Source: Pseudomonas sp. UBA2684 (GTDB lineage Bacteria > Pseudomonadota > Gammaproteobacteria > Pseudomonadales > Pseudomonadaceae). Taken from it: DNA of 49,980 nt. Both the position numbers and the translations under genes were made by a program. The notes under the pieces are model-generated. The model was not told the origin of the DNA. It searched no databases and worked only from the letters and a program-made list of their open reading frames with translations. The stretch lies in assembly GCA_002354655.1 (NCBI GenBank), contig DELY01000009.1:29984-79963 (forward strand), written 5' to 3'. Of the stretch, positions 28,195 through 37,311 are shown one piece after another. How positions within the stretch are numbered: position 1 is the stretch's first letter; the number at the start of each line of letters is the position of its first letter.

Positions 28195-29228
28195 AACCGC
28201 AGCGGGTTCGTCTCGGCGATCTCTCGGTCGGTTTCGTCCATGGCCTGGCCGATGCCACCCGCCAGCTCGGCCAAGACCCCGCCGCGCTGCTCGATCATTA
28301 CGGCCTCGACGCCGCGCGCCTGGCCGAACCCAGAGCACGCTTGTCGATCCCCCGCTACATGCGCCTGGGGCACGCGGCGATTCAACTGACCGGCGAGCCC
28401 GGCCTCGGTTTATTGATGGGTCAGCTGAACCGTTTGAGCCAGGTCGGCCTGGCCGGGGTCACCGCCGCGCAAGCGCCCACCGTGCGCGAAGCGGCCCGCG
28501 CGCTGATCCGCTTCGAACCCTTGTATGCCGCCAACTACCGTGGCCAGTCGAGCCTGCACGAGGATGCCCAGGGCGCCTGGCTACGCTTCTACTCGATCAG
28601 CCCCTACAACGCCTACAACCGCTTCGTGGTCGACTCGGTATTGTCCAGTTGGCTGCAACAACTGGGCAGCCTGGCCAAGCAGCGACTGACGGTGGAGAAG
28701 GTGCAAATCGAGTTCCCGCCGCCCAGCTACAGCGCGCAGTACAGCGAACTGTTCGGCTGCGCCATGGAGTTCGCCGCCACCCACAACCAACTGCGCCTGA
28801 GCCAAGCCACGCTCAACCTGCGCAACCCCGAGCACTGCCCGAGCACCTGGCGCCATCTGCTGGAAATTTGTGAAGGGGAACTGCAACAACTGACCCGCAC
28901 CCGCAGCCTGCGCGAGCGCATTACCCTGCTGCTCGGGCCACTGCTGCACGGGCGCGAGCCGGACCTGCAAGAAGTTGCCGCGCGCCTGCAACTGCCAACC
29001 TGGACGCTCCGGCGCAAGTTGCACGAAGAAGGCACACAATTTCGCAGCATCCTCAACGAAACCCGTCGCGACCTGGCCATGGCCTACATCCGCGACACCG
29101 AACTGGCCTTCGGCGAGATTGCCTACCTGCTCGGCTTCGCCTCGGCCGAGGCGTTCCAGCGGGCCTTCAAACGCTGGAACCAACAGACCCCAGGCGAATT
29201 TCGCCGCAGCCAACGCAGGCCAGGCTAA
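28191..29228 (+). CDS. AraC-family transcriptional regulator
   Basis: A 345-aa regulator. The N-terminal region (about 15-200) is the 'arabinose-binding domain of AraC type' found in OruR/ArgR-like Pseudomonas regulators, and the C-terminal 100 residues carry the two helix-turn-helix motifs: LQEVAARLQLPTWTLRRKL with EEGTQFRSILNETRR, then ELAFGEIAYLLGFASAEAFQRAFKRW. It starts at a GTG that overlaps the upstream stop (GTGA). Likely target is unknown; the partner gene upstream suggests control of a linked function. From memory of P. aeruginosa, the orthologue stands directly next to the tRNA-Asp array, which here lies 20 kb away. Confidence 0.88.
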   Translation: MKPQRVRLGDLSVGFVHGLADATRQLGQDPAALLDHYGLDAARLAEPRARLSIPRYMRLGHAAIQLTGEPGLGLLMGQLNRLSQVGLAGVTAAQAPTVREAARALIRFEPLYAANYRGQSSLHEDAQGAWLRFYSISPYNAYNRFVVDSVLSSWLQQLGSLAKQRLTVEKVQIEFPPPSYSAQYSELFGCAMEFAATHNQLRLSQATLNLRNPEHCPSTWRHLLEICEGELQQLTRTRSLRERITLLLGPLLHGREPDLQEVAARLQLPTWTLRRKLHEEGTQFRSILNETRRDLAMAYIRDTELAFGEIAYLLGFASAEAFQRAFKRWNQQTPGEFRRSQRRPG

Positions 29229-29302
29229 GCGGCCTGCCAGGAGCGCGGCGATTACCCGCCCCGCCGCCTTAATCCGGCGTTTGTCGGTACGCGGCGGTCA
29301 CA

Positions 29303-29389
29303 TTAAAGCTCGGTGGCGTCTTCATCCCACTCCGGCAAGTCCTGCTCGATGGCGCGCGATTCGAGCAACTCTTCTTGATAATCATCCAT
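29303..29389 (-). CDS. Small acidic protein, 28 aa
   Basis: An ORF of 28 codons plus TAA. The peptide starts MDDYQEELLESRAIEQ and ends DEDATEL; it is strongly acidic (Asp/Glu rich) with no hydrophobic segment. A strong ribosome binding site (GGGAGG, 8 bases before the ATG) supports translation. It lies alone between the AraC gene and the siderophore locus, in a 290-bp stretch with no other candidate. Function unknown. Too short for standard gene finding; evidence is RBS plus sensible composition only. Confidence 0.55.
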   Translation of the reverse strand: MDDYQEELLESRAIEQDLPEWDEDATEL

Positions 29390-29520
29390 CGGCGATGCCT
29401 CCCGCGTGTGTCCCTGAGAACTGTTCCAGGCTTACCAAGAGCCTGCCAACCAGGCTAGATGAGGCAGATGAAGGCAAGATGACAGGCCGCGCTCAGCGTC
29501 TGCAATCGCTGGCCAAGGGT

Positions 29521-30162
29521 TCAGCAAGACGATTCCGACAGCCGACGAGCGTTAACTTTCAGCATGAGCTCGTCCCTGCGCATCTGGTCCGCGTGCTCCT
29601 TTGCCAAAAGTGCGGCAAGCAAGTCATGCGCTTGCTGCGCGGCCAGGATAAAGACGCCGTCGTCATCGCCAATGGCCAGATCCCCTGGCTGCACCGGCAC
29701 CGCACCGACCCTGACCGGCTGATTGACTTCCCCACGCACGCCCAGGCTGCGCGTGGTCAGCGCGCTGACGCCCTGGCAAAAGACCGGCAACCGATGCCGA
29801 CGCAGGGCACCGACATCGGTGACGGCACCCGCCACCACCACCCCGGCCAGCCCTTTGGCCAGGCCGGCCAGGGTGCGCAACTCGCCCCAGCAGGCACAGT
29901 CTGGATCGCCCACGCACTCGATGACCAGAACGTCGCCCGGCTCGCTCGCCAACAGCGCTTCGCGAATAATGCTGCCGTCCGGGGTGAACAGCTTGACCGT
30001 GACGACAGGGCCGAGCATGCGCATGCCATCGGACAATGGCCTGATACCGCGCAGGTAACCGCTGTCGGTCAGGTGGCCAATGGTCGAGGTCGCGATCGTG
30101 CGATAGGCATCCAACAGGTCTTGACCGACGCCCGGCCGGCGCGCGGCAATCCGATAGCTCAC
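29521..30162 (-). CDS. RraA-like / HMG-CHA aldolase-fold protein at end of siderophore operon
   Basis: A 213-aa protein of the RraA-like family, which includes 4-hydroxy-4-methyl-2-oxoglutarate/4-carboxy-4-hydroxy-2-oxoadipate aldolases and the RNase E inhibitor RraA. Recognised by TSTIGHLTDSGYL, GPVVTVKL, GDVLVIECVGD, then WGELRTLAGLAKGLAG and VVAGAVTDVGAL. Where aldolases have Arg-Asp for substrate and metal, this protein has Thr-Asp (T115-D116), so ordinary aldolase activity is uncertain. The GTG at 30162 overlaps the stop of the FhuF-like gene (GTGA) with GAGGA correctly spaced; a GTG at 30168 is the alternative. The coupling suggests a role linked to siderophore use or recycling of oxo-acid pieces (inference). 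Confidence 0.82.
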   Translation of the reverse strand: MSYRIAARRPGVGQDLLDAYRTIATSTIGHLTDSGYLRGIRPLSDGMRMLGPVVTVKLFTPDGSIIREALLASEPGDVLVIECVGDPDCACWGELRTLAGLAKGLAGVVVAGAVTDVGALRRHRLPVFCQGVSALTTRSLGVRGEVNQPVRVGAVPVQPGDLAIGDDDGVFILAAQQAHDLLAALLAKEHADQMRRDELMLKVNARRLSESSC

Positions 30163-30941
30163 CGGCACTTCCTCGGACGCAACAGAGGACAGGTCGAGCA
30201 GTATTCGACGGGCTCGGAGGCTTGGTAATAGAAGCAGCAGGTGCGCCGGAAGCGCACGCTGCGCTGGCCATCGTCGAGCAGCGTCAGGGGCCGGCGGAAA
30301 TGCCGCAGCGGGTTGTAATCAAGGCCGAACAAGGCCGGTTCCGCTACGTTCAGCAGCCAGGCGAAATCCGCGGCGCAGCGCTCGCGCACCGCCGCCGACT
30401 GGATTTTCGCCATGCGTTTCTCGTACAGCGAATACACCCGCGCGGCCGTGTTGTCCCAGAGAATTCGCAAGGAAATACCGCTGACCCGGGCGAAGCTCTG
30501 CCACAAGGGTTTCAACAGCCCGGCGAATAGCGCGGCGACGATGGCTTGCCGCCAGGCGTCGCGCTCGCCGGCGGCATAGGCAAAAGGCTGGGGCTGGTGC
30601 AACGGCAGCGCAGACGTCCACCGCCCTTCATCGTGGCCGTATTCGATCACCGTGTTGTCCAGTGACAGCTGCAATCCCTTGTCGTACACCGACATGGCAT
30701 ACAAACAGGCTCCGGTGGCGAGGAACGCCAGGCGTTTCGCCAGCAGCGAGGCGGTGACCGCCGGCGAGGGTGAACCGATGACCGGCGTCAGCAGGTCCAA
30801 CAGCCGTGCGCACACCTCTTCCTGCAACAAATCAGATGCCGCCAGGCAGCGTTGCAGGTCCCGCTCGGCAAAGGTCTTCAGGCGCAGCGGCCCGGCGAGC
30901 AGCGCCCATTCCTCTGCGGTGAACGTGCAGGCCGGGTTCAT
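30159..30941 (-). CDS. FhuF-like siderophore-iron reductase
   Basis: A 260-aa cytosolic protein of the ferric iron reductase FhuF family. The C-terminus has the 2Fe-2S ligands C235, C236, C248 and C251 in a CC-x11-CxxC arrangement; E. coli FhuF has CC-x10-CxxC. Such proteins reduce Fe(III) in imported siderophore complexes so that iron is released. The start at 30941 overlaps the cbrD stop (ATGA); the longer frame upstream runs inside cbrD. Placement directly after the CbrABCD importer supports a role in releasing iron from ferric achromobactin. Confidence 0.86.
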   Translation of the reverse strand: MNPACTFTAEEWALLAGPLRLKTFAERDLQRCLAASDLLQEEVCARLLDLLTPVIGSPSPAVTASLLAKRLAFLATGACLYAMSVYDKGLQLSLDNTVIEYGHDEGRWTSALPLHQPQPFAYAAGERDAWRQAIVAALFAGLLKPLWQSFARVSGISLRILWDNTAARVYSLYEKRMAKIQSAAVRERCAADFAWLLNVAEPALFGLDYNPLRHFRRPLTLLDDGQRSVRFRRTCCFYYQASEPVEYCSTCPLLRPRKCR

Positions 30942-31729
30942 TGCGGCAGTTCCCGACCGAACGGAATGCACATCGGCGTGCCGAAGAACGGATCGGGGAC
31001 AATCCGGCAGTTAAGGTCGAACACCGTTTTGACCAACGCCTCGGTCAGGATCGCCTCGGGCCTGCCCTGGGCAAACGCGCCACGCTCATGCACTGCGATC
31101 ATGTGGTCGGCGTAGCGACAAGCCAGATTGAGGTCGTGCAACACCATGACGATGGTCTTGTTCTCGCGCCGGTTGAGTTCGCGCAGCAGGTCGAGCACCT
31201 CGATCTGGTGCGCCAGGTCGAGGAAGGTCGTCGGCTCGTCCAGCAGCACGATATCGGTGTCCTGCGCCAGGGTCATGGCGATCCACGCCCGTTGCCGCTG
31301 CCCGCCGGACAGCGCATCCACCGGCCGCTCCGCCAGGGCCTGGATACCGGTCTGCAGCAGCGCCCGCTCGACCATCGCCTCATCCTCGGCCGACCACTGC
31401 TGCATCCAGTTCTGGTAAGGATAACGGCCCAGCCCCACCAGTTGGCGCACGCTGATGCCCTCCGGCGCCATGGGCATCTGCGGCAGGATCGCCAGCTCCC
31501 GCGCGACGGTTGCCGTGGGTTTGCGCTGAATATCCGCACCGTTGAGAATCACCGCGCCGTGCTGCGGCTTGAGCAGGCGGGCTAAGGCTTTCAACAGGGT
31601 GCTTTTGCCGCACCCGTTACTGCCAATCAGCACCGAAATCTTGCCCGGCGGCAGGTGCAGATCCAGCCCGTCGATAATCACCTGACGCTGGTAGCTCAGG
31701 GTCAGGCTGCGTGTGGCAATGGACGCCAT
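30938..31729 (-). CDS. cbrD: Siderophore ABC transporter ATPase (achromobactin uptake)
   Basis: A 263-aa FecE/FepC-type ATPase. Walker A is GSNGCGKST, the signature is LSGGQRQR, Walker B is DIVLLDEP followed by TTFLD and the switch His in [14 protein letters not shown]. It powers the inner-membrane importer formed with the two permeases encoded just upstream. The ribosome site GAGGAACC precedes the ATG at 31729; the gap after cbrC is 12 bp. The symbol follows the order of Dickeya cbrABCD, the achromobactin importer genes. Confidence 0.9.
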   Translation of the reverse strand: MASIATRSLTLSYQRQVIIDGLDLHLPPGKISVLIGSNGCGKSTLLKALARLLKPQHGAVILNGADIQRKPTATVARELAILPQMPMAPEGISVRQLVGLGRYPYQNWMQQWSAEDEAMVERALLQTGIQALAERPVDALSGGQRQRAWIAMTLAQDTDIVLLDEPTTFLDLAHQIEVLDLLRELNRRENKTIVMVLHDLNLACRYADHMIAVHERGAFAQGRPEAILTEALVKTVFDLNCRIVPDPFFGTPMCIPFGRELPQ

Positions 31730-31741
31730 GAATAGGGTTCC

Positions 31742-32773
31742 TCAGTGACGCTGTTTGATCAAAAGGTAGAGAAAGAACGGCGTGCCCAACACCGCGACAA
31801 AAATCCCCGCAGGCAAATCCAGCGGCAGAAACAGCGTGCGCCCGGTCAAATCCGCCAGCATCACCAGGTTCGCCCCGACCAGGGCGCTCATCGCGGCCTG
31901 GCCGCCGAAGCCGGACGCGACCAGGCGTTTGGCAATGTGCGGCGCGATCAGGCCGACAAAGGCCATGGCGCCGCCCCAGGCAACGGCCGCGCCGGCCAGC
32001 GCCACGCTCACCAGCAGCAGCCCGGCGCGCAGCCACTGCACACGCACGCCGATGCCCTGCGCCAGGTGGTCGTCCAGTTGCTGCACCCGGACATGGCGGG
32101 CAACCAGCAGCAACAGCGGCAGGATGGCCAGCAACCAGCCGGCCAACTCGCGCGGCTCCGCCCAACTGGCGCCATAGACGCTGCCGGTCAGCCAGACATA
32201 GGCCGACAGGGTGGTGGTCAGCGGGCTGAACACCAGGATGAAGGTGGTCACGGCGGCCAGCATCGCCGAGACGCCCACGCCGATCAGCACCAGACGCAGC
32301 GGTGAGGTGCCCTGTTTCCAGGCCAGCAGGTAGATCGCCAGGGCCGCCAATCCGGCACCGAGCATCGCCGCCAGGGGCAGCCAGTGCGGGCCCAATACGA
32401 CGGAGAAGAACGACAGGTAGAGCACCGCCGCGGCACTCGCGCCGCTGCTGATGCCGAGCAAATCCGGCGAGGCCAGCGGATTGCGGATGATGCTTTGCAG
32501 GATCACCCCGGATACCGCCAAGGCGGCCCCGACCAGTGCCGCCAGCAACATACGCGGCAGGCGTAGTTGCTCGACGATGAACGCCAGGCTGGTGTCCTCG
32601 CTGGAGAACAGTATGTGCAGCACCGTCAGGGGCGACAGCGGCACTTTGCCCAAAGACAGCGAGCCCAGCATCAGCAACAGCGTAATCGCCAGTGCCAGCG
32701 CCAGGCGCAGCAGCGTGGCGGTATTGATCTGCCGGGAAAACCTCGCCGTACGCAGGGTCAGCAGCTTATCCAT
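31742..32773 (-). CDS. cbrC: FecCD-family siderophore permease (achromobactin uptake)
   Basis: A 343-aa inner-membrane permease with about ten helices and the FecCD motifs: [36 protein letters not shown] and the late [20 protein letters not shown]. With CbrB it forms the transmembrane pore of the ferric achromobactin importer. The ATG at 32773 is preferred to one four codons earlier because GGAGG sits before it; it overlaps the cbrB stop by 8 bp. Confidence 0.9.
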   Translation of the reverse strand: MDKLLTLRTARFSRQINTATLLRLALALAITLLLMLGSLSLGKVPLSPLTVLHILFSSEDTSLAFIVEQLRLPRMLLAALVGAALAVSGVILQSIIRNPLASPDLLGISSGASAAAVLYLSFFSVVLGPHWLPLAAMLGAGLAALAIYLLAWKQGTSPLRLVLIGVGVSAMLAAVTTFILVFSPLTTTLSAYVWLTGSVYGASWAEPRELAGWLLAILPLLLLVARHVRVQQLDDHLAQGIGVRVQWLRAGLLLVSVALAGAAVAWGGAMAFVGLIAPHIAKRLVASGFGGQAAMSALVGANLVMLADLTGRTLFLPLDLPAGIFVAVLGTPFFLYLLIKQRH

Positions 32774-33755
32774 GGCGGCCTCCACGGCGCGCCAGGAGGA
32801 TGAAGAACGGCGCGCCGAACAGCGCCGTCATCACCCCCACCGGCACCTCCTGCGGCAGGATCAGCACGCGTGACAGCATATCCGCCAGCAACAGGACTAC
32901 CGCACCGACCAGCGCGCAGCCCGGCAGCAGCCAGCGATGGTCGATGGACAGACCTTTGCGCACCATATGCGGCACCAGCAGGCCGATGAAGCCAATGCTG
33001 CCGGCCAAGGCCACAGCGCTGCCGGCCAGGCAGATGATCAGCACGCTCAGCAACAGACGAATCAGCCCGGTGCGCTGGCCAAGGCCGGTGGCAATCTCCT
33101 CTCCCGCATTCAGCACATTGACCTGCCCGGCCAGCAACAGCGCACCGAGCAGCGCGCACAGCGAACACAGCAACAGCGGGGCAGCGGTCGTCAAGCTGCG
33201 TTCGGTCAGCGAACCGGCCAGCCAAAACAGCACGCTATCCAACCCCTCCTGATTGACCACCAGCAACGCCTGGCTGAAGGCGGAGAACAAGGCCGCCATC
33301 GCCGCGCCCGCCAGCACCATGCGCAGCGGATTGAGACGGCCCTGGCCCATATTGCCGATCAGCCAGACCAAACCGCCAGCCAGCGCGGCGCCGGCGAAGG
33401 CACACCACAACCACTGTTCGGGCGCAGACAGGGAAAACAGCGAAGACGCCAGGATGATGAAAAACGTCGCCCCGGCATTGATGCCGAACAGCCCCGGCGA
33501 GGCCAGCGGATTGCGTGTCAGCGCCTGCATCAGCGCACCAGCCACGGCCAGGCTGGCGCCCACGGCGACAGCGATCAGGGTGCGCGCCAGGCGGGTGCTG
33601 CTGACCAGCGTCTGTTCGACACTCGCGGGGTCGGGCTGCATGAACGCCGCGACGATCTGCCCGAACGGAATCCACATGGCGCCGACAGCCAGGCTGGCCA
33701 TACAGCAAAACAGCAACAGCAGAAACACCAGAGCCAATTTCACCGACACACTCAT
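32766..33755 (-). CDS. cbrB: FecCD-family siderophore permease (achromobactin uptake)
   Basis: A 329-aa permease, paralogous to the next one: [39 protein letters not shown] and [17 protein letters not shown]. It partners CbrC in the importer. ATGA overlap with cbrA at its start and 8-bp overlap with cbrC at its end show tight translational coupling. Two different permease genes, rather than one fused protein, is the usual Fec/Fep layout. Confidence 0.9.
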   Translation of the reverse strand: MSVSVKLALVFLLLLFCCMASLAVGAMWIPFGQIVAAFMQPDPASVEQTLVSSTRLARTLIAVAVGASLAVAGALMQALTRNPLASPGLFGINAGATFFIILASSLFSLSAPEQWLWCAFAGAALAGGLVWLIGNMGQGRLNPLRMVLAGAAMAALFSAFSQALLVVNQEGLDSVLFWLAGSLTERSLTTAAPLLLCSLCALLGALLLAGQVNVLNAGEEIATGLGQRTGLIRLLLSVLIICLAGSAVALAGSIGFIGLLVPHMVRKGLSIDHRWLLPGCALVGAVVLLLADMLSRVLILPQEVPVGVMTALFGAPFFILLARRGGRHG

Positions 33756-34675
33756 GGGCCAACATCCGCCCTGACCAAGCGAGCGATGTCATCGAGCATC
33801 AGGTTGGCCCCCAGAATCCCTGCCGACATGCTCCAGGGCACGCCATCGACCTGCCACACCTGCTGCCGCTGTGGGGCGCGCATCTGCTGCCACAGCGGGT
33901 GCTGCACCAGGCTGGCATAGTGCCGTTGCACGGCCTGGCTGTCGGCACGCATGAAGATAAAAAAGATATCGGCATTGACCACCGGGAGGCTCTCTTTGCT
34001 GGTGATTTTCAGCGATGCGCCAGATGCTGCCTGGCTGGCCTCGTTCCACCGGAACCCCAGCTCATTGAGCACCGAACCGGCGAAGCTGGCGGGCAGATGG
34101 CTGCGCACATGGTCTTCGCGAATCTCCAGCACCGCCACCGTGGGCGGCCAGTTGGGGGCGAACGTGCGCTGCAATTGCTCACGCAGCAAGGCGATGCGCT
34201 GCTGCCACTGCGCCAGAAGCGCCATGGCCGCTTGCCGACGCTGCAAGGCAATGCCCATCTGCAGCAGGGTCTCCTTGAACGCAGAAACCTCTTCAAGCAT
34301 CACCACCGGAGCGATGCGTTCGAGCAAGGGCGCAATGCGCTGATGACGAAAGCGCGAAGCGACAATCAGATCGGGCTTGAGCAGGACGATATCTTCCAGA
34401 CTCGGCTGGGTCTCCAGCCCGACATGCGGCACGCTCGCCAGGGCGCTGCGCAAATAGCGGTACATCGGCTTTTCGCTCCAGGAATCGACGATGCCAGAGG
34501 GCATCACGCCCAGGGCCACGGCGCTGTCGGTAGCGCCCTGGAACAGGGTCACCAGCCGCACCGGGGCCGCCGCCGCTTGCGCCGTCGCCGCGTGGAATGG
34601 CCTGACCGCCAGCAAGCCGAGGGACAGGCGCAACAGCGTGCGCCTGGAGACGTGCGTGAATGGCTCAGGCTTCAC
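33752..34675 (-). CDS. cbrA: Siderophore-binding periplasmic protein with Tat-like signal (achromobactin uptake)
   Basis: A 307-aa FhuD/FecB-type solute-binding protein. The N-terminus has the twin-arginine-like segment [15 protein letters not shown], so it may be exported folded by the Tat pathway. The binding-protein body includes [25 protein letters not shown], then [15 protein letters not shown]. It should carry ferric achromobactin to CbrBC. The start is GTG at 34675, overlapping the end of acsA by 11 bp; there is no suitable ATG, and the open frame further upstream lies inside acsA. Assigned by position within the conserved acs-cbr order. Confidence 0.87.
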   Translation of the reverse strand: MKPEPFTHVSRRTLLRLSLGLLAVRPFHAATAQAAAAPVRLVTLFQGATDSAVALGVMPSGIVDSWSEKPMYRYLRSALASVPHVGLETQPSLEDIVLLKPDLIVASRFRHQRIAPLLERIAPVVMLEEVSAFKETLLQMGIALQRRQAAMALLAQWQQRIALLREQLQRTFAPNWPPTVAVLEIREDHVRSHLPASFAGSVLNELGFRWNEASQAASGASLKITSKESLPVVNADIFFIFMRADSQAVQRHYASLVQHPLWQQMRAPQRQQVWQVDGVPWSMSAGILGANLMLDDIARLVRADVGP

Positions 34676-36533
34676 GCGGCAACCTGTGGAAGGGGTTGAC
34701 CACCTGGCCCTTGCCGAACGGCATGCTGCCTGGGCCACCGGCCCGCGCGATCATGGGTGTCAGCAGCAGTTTCTGCGGCCAATGCGGTAATTCGAATAGC
34801 TGGCGCTTGAGCATGGCGCGGGTGTCGTCCTCAAATTCAATGGTTTCGATCAGCTCATCCAGCACCGCGCGCAGACTGCTCCACAAGGTTGTGACTGGCA
34901 GTGCGTAGACCTGCGCGAGGGTGTCGATGATCGCCCGGAAATTGACCTGGATAGCCAGCGTCTGCAGCCAGAACAACAGGTCTTCGGGGCACTCGTGGTA
35001 AAGCGTGTTGGCGTGGCCTTGCTTTAGCCGATAGCGCGGATCGGCCATGCCGTTGCGCTCCAGCCAGGGCACGAAGATACGCAAAGAGTCGTGATCGCGC
35101 AGCAGCAAACCGTGAACATGCCCGGCTTTCCACACCAGCACCGCATTCTGCCCGTGTACTTCACCGAGCATGCCGAGGCGGAACATGCGCAGGTTGATGT
35201 CGAAAAAGCTGTGGCTCAGCTCGCCAAACAGCGTCAGCACCGAGGGCGCATCCACTGGCAGGTTGCGGTAGCGCAACCAGTCATCGAAGAAGTGCCGGGC
35301 GCTGCCGGGCAAGGGCGTGCCCAGCGCGGCCATGGGCAGCAGACGGCAATCGGCATCCGCGAGCAGCTCTGGCGGATAGCCGCGCACCATCGCCGCCAGG
35401 TGCCGCGGTGCTTCATCGAACAACGTGGCGTCTGCCGGCATGTAGGCCCACCATCTGCCCTCGTCGCACAGGTGCAGCGATTGACGCAGGCTTGCATCCT
35501 TGTCCAGCGCCTGGCGCAGCAAGACCTCGCTCAGACCGCCATTGAGCATTTTCACCGCGGGCAAGTAACGCGAGGCGCCCAGGGAATAGATCGCCATCGG
35601 CAACTTGAGGTAATCGGCGCTGTTGAAGCACGGCGTCATCGAGCGCAGCGACGAGGTGGCGAAAAACTGCCCGGCGTTGAAGTCCAGGCGCTGGCAGTCG
35701 CCACTGGCGAAGGCGGCGCCGAGCTGGACCGGCAACACATGGTCGAGCTGCCATGGGTGAACCGGCAGCGCGACATGGCTGTCGGCCAGGCCGCGCGCGT
35801 GCATCTCCTGTTGCAGATCGGCGTGCAGCGCTGGCGGCAGCAGGTAGCGCGCAGGCGCACTCTGCCGTGGATCGACGACGCCCTCGCCGTATTGCAACTG
35901 CGCTGCCGCCACCGCAACCCAGTTGAGCGCCACCGGCCGGGCGAACTCCGCCTGGTACTGCTGGTACTCGGCGTCGCTCAGGCCCTGCTTGGCCTTGGCC
36001 AGTGGATGGTAGGGACGGTCGCGCAGCGAGGCCCACTGCTCCATGGTCAGGAAGAACGCCGCATTGTCCTGTTCCAGCAGGTCCTGGTGATCGACCCGGT
36101 GCGCCAGCGACAGCGCGGTTTGCCTGACGCTGATGGCGAGGACTTCCTGAAACAGGCTCAAGCCTTTTGCATTGCCCTGGTGACGCTCGGCGGTGCCCTT
36201 GAACACCAACGCCATGAAGTCCTGGGGCGCCAGCCTGATCCAGTTGTCGCCCTGACGGGCCAGCACCGGCGTACCCGGCACTTTCTCCCATTGCTGAGTG
36301 ATGCCGGGGCGCAGCGCGACGACGATGAAGCGCTGCTCTTGCGGCTCGCAGCACCATTGCCAGATGCGCTGCTCGGCGCCCAGCTCGCCGAACGATGGCG
36401 CCTGTGGATGCAGCGCTTGCCAGTGCGCGGCCGCCACCAGTTGCAGGGGCGCGCTGCCGAAGAACGCCTCGGCCAGCAAGCAATCGAGCAGGTCTTGCAG
36501 CACCGCATCGGCGGCCATGGTGGTGATGGTCAT
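34665..36533 (-). CDS. acsA: NIS siderophore synthetase AcsA
   Basis: A 622-aa IucA/IucC-family synthetase. Recognisable points are the nucleotide-site region RPYHPLAKAKQG (the HPxxK type motif), LPVHPWQLDHVLP, SSLRSMTPCF and the C-terminal ferric-reductase-like tail region. These enzymes adenylate a carboxylate of citrate or 2-oxoglutarate and join it to an amine or alcohol. In achromobactin assembly AcsA is a type B enzyme linked to 2-oxoglutarate addition (established assignment as I recall it). ATG at 36533 is 4 bp after the acsB stop. Length is normal for the family. Confidence 0.92.
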   Translation of the reverse strand: MTITTMAADAVLQDLLDCLLAEAFFGSAPLQLVAAAHWQALHPQAPSFGELGAEQRIWQWCCEPQEQRFIVVALRPGITQQWEKVPGTPVLARQGDNWIRLAPQDFMALVFKGTAERHQGNAKGLSLFQEVLAISVRQTALSLAHRVDHQDLLEQDNAAFFLTMEQWASLRDRPYHPLAKAKQGLSDAEYQQYQAEFARPVALNWVAVAAAQLQYGEGVVDPRQSAPARYLLPPALHADLQQEMHARGLADSHVALPVHPWQLDHVLPVQLGAAFASGDCQRLDFNAGQFFATSSLRSMTPCFNSADYLKLPMAIYSLGASRYLPAVKMLNGGLSEVLLRQALDKDASLRQSLHLCDEGRWWAYMPADATLFDEAPRHLAAMVRGYPPELLADADCRLLPMAALGTPLPGSARHFFDDWLRYRNLPVDAPSVLTLFGELSHSFFDINLRMFRLGMLGEVHGQNAVLVWKAGHVHGLLLRDHDSLRIFVPWLERNGMADPRYRLKQGHANTLYHECPEDLLFWLQTLAIQVNFRAIIDTLAQVYALPVTTLWSSLRAVLDELIETIEFEDDTRAMLKRQLFELPHWPQKLLLTPMIARAGGPGSMPFGKGQVVNPFHRLPREA

Positions 36534-36537
36534 CGGC

Positions 36538-37311
36538 TTATTGTCCTTCTGCTGAAGTGGCGGCCAATCTGGCCTGAAGGGCGCGAAAGGCGATGCCGCG
36601 CTCGTCGCCCAAAACAAAGCTGTTCACCCCGCGTGTCTGCCAGCGCGCTTGGTCGCCCGGCTGACGTGGGATGGCGCAGTACGGCACGCCCGCGGCATGG
36701 GCGGCCTGCCAGGTGGCCAGCAGCGCCTGCTGCACCTCGGGCTGGTCGATGCGCCAGGGCACGCCCAGCGATTGCGACAGATCGGCCGCGCCTTCGAGGA
36801 TCATGTCCAGGCCGGGCACCGCGGCGATCTCGGCGGCGCGGCGCACGCCCTGCGCGCTTTCGATCATCGCCACGACCATGATTTGCGCGTTGGCCTGCTC
36901 GACGTAGTGCGCCAGGCTGTGCTTGCCGAATGCGCCGGGACGCCCGGCATTCAGGCTGCGCGTGCCCAGCGGGTGGTATTTGCAGGCGGCAATCGCCGCT
37001 TCGAGCGATTCGGGGTCTTCGATCATCGGCAGGACGATGCCCTGGGCGCCGCCATCGAGCAGGCGCAGCAGGGTTTTCGGGTTGAGGTCGGCGACCCGCA
37101 CCAAGGGCGTGATGGCATAGCTTTCCGCCGTGCGAATCATGTTCTCCACGGTTTCCGGATTGATCAGCACGTGCTCCATGTCGATGATCACGAAATCGAA
37201 ACCGGCTTCGCCGATCAGCTCGATGGCCGCCGGCGACGGGATCGAACTGATCAGCCCGTAGACGGCTGCGCCACTGCCGAGCTTGGCCTTGAGTTGGTTG
37301 TTTCTCAGCAT
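36538..37311 (-). CDS. acsB: HpcH/HpaI aldolase-family protein, probable citrate synthase (AcsB)
   Basis: A 257-aa protein with the HpcH/HpaI fold: FDFVIIDMEHV (strand with Asp/Glu/His), GAQGIVLPMIEDPESLEAA, and the late IMVVAMIESAQG with LEGAADLSQSLG. The homologous SbnG of staphyloferrin B synthesis is a citrate synthase; AcsB is likely to make a dedicated citrate supply in the same way (inference). The start at 37311 overlaps the acsC stop by 7 bp. The frame is open far upstream, but that part lies antisense-shifted inside acsC and is not coding. Confidence 0.88.
   Translation of the reverse strand: MLRNNQLKAKLGSGAAVYGLISSIPSPAAIELIGEAGFDFVIIDMEHVLINPETVENMIRTAESYAITPLVRVADLNPKTLLRLLDGGAQGIVLPMIEDPESLEAAIAACKYHPLGTRSLNAGRPGAFGKHSLAHYVEQANAQIMVVAMIESAQGVRRAAEIAAVPGLDMILEGAADLSQSLGVPWRIDQPEVQQALLATWQAAHAAGVPYCAIPRQPGDQARWQTRGVNSFVLGDERGIAFRALQARLAATSAEGQ

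Noticed and set aside
35091-36881. Plus-strand ORF of 596 aa opposite acsA
   Set aside because: Antisense shadow with Arg/Gln-rich product.
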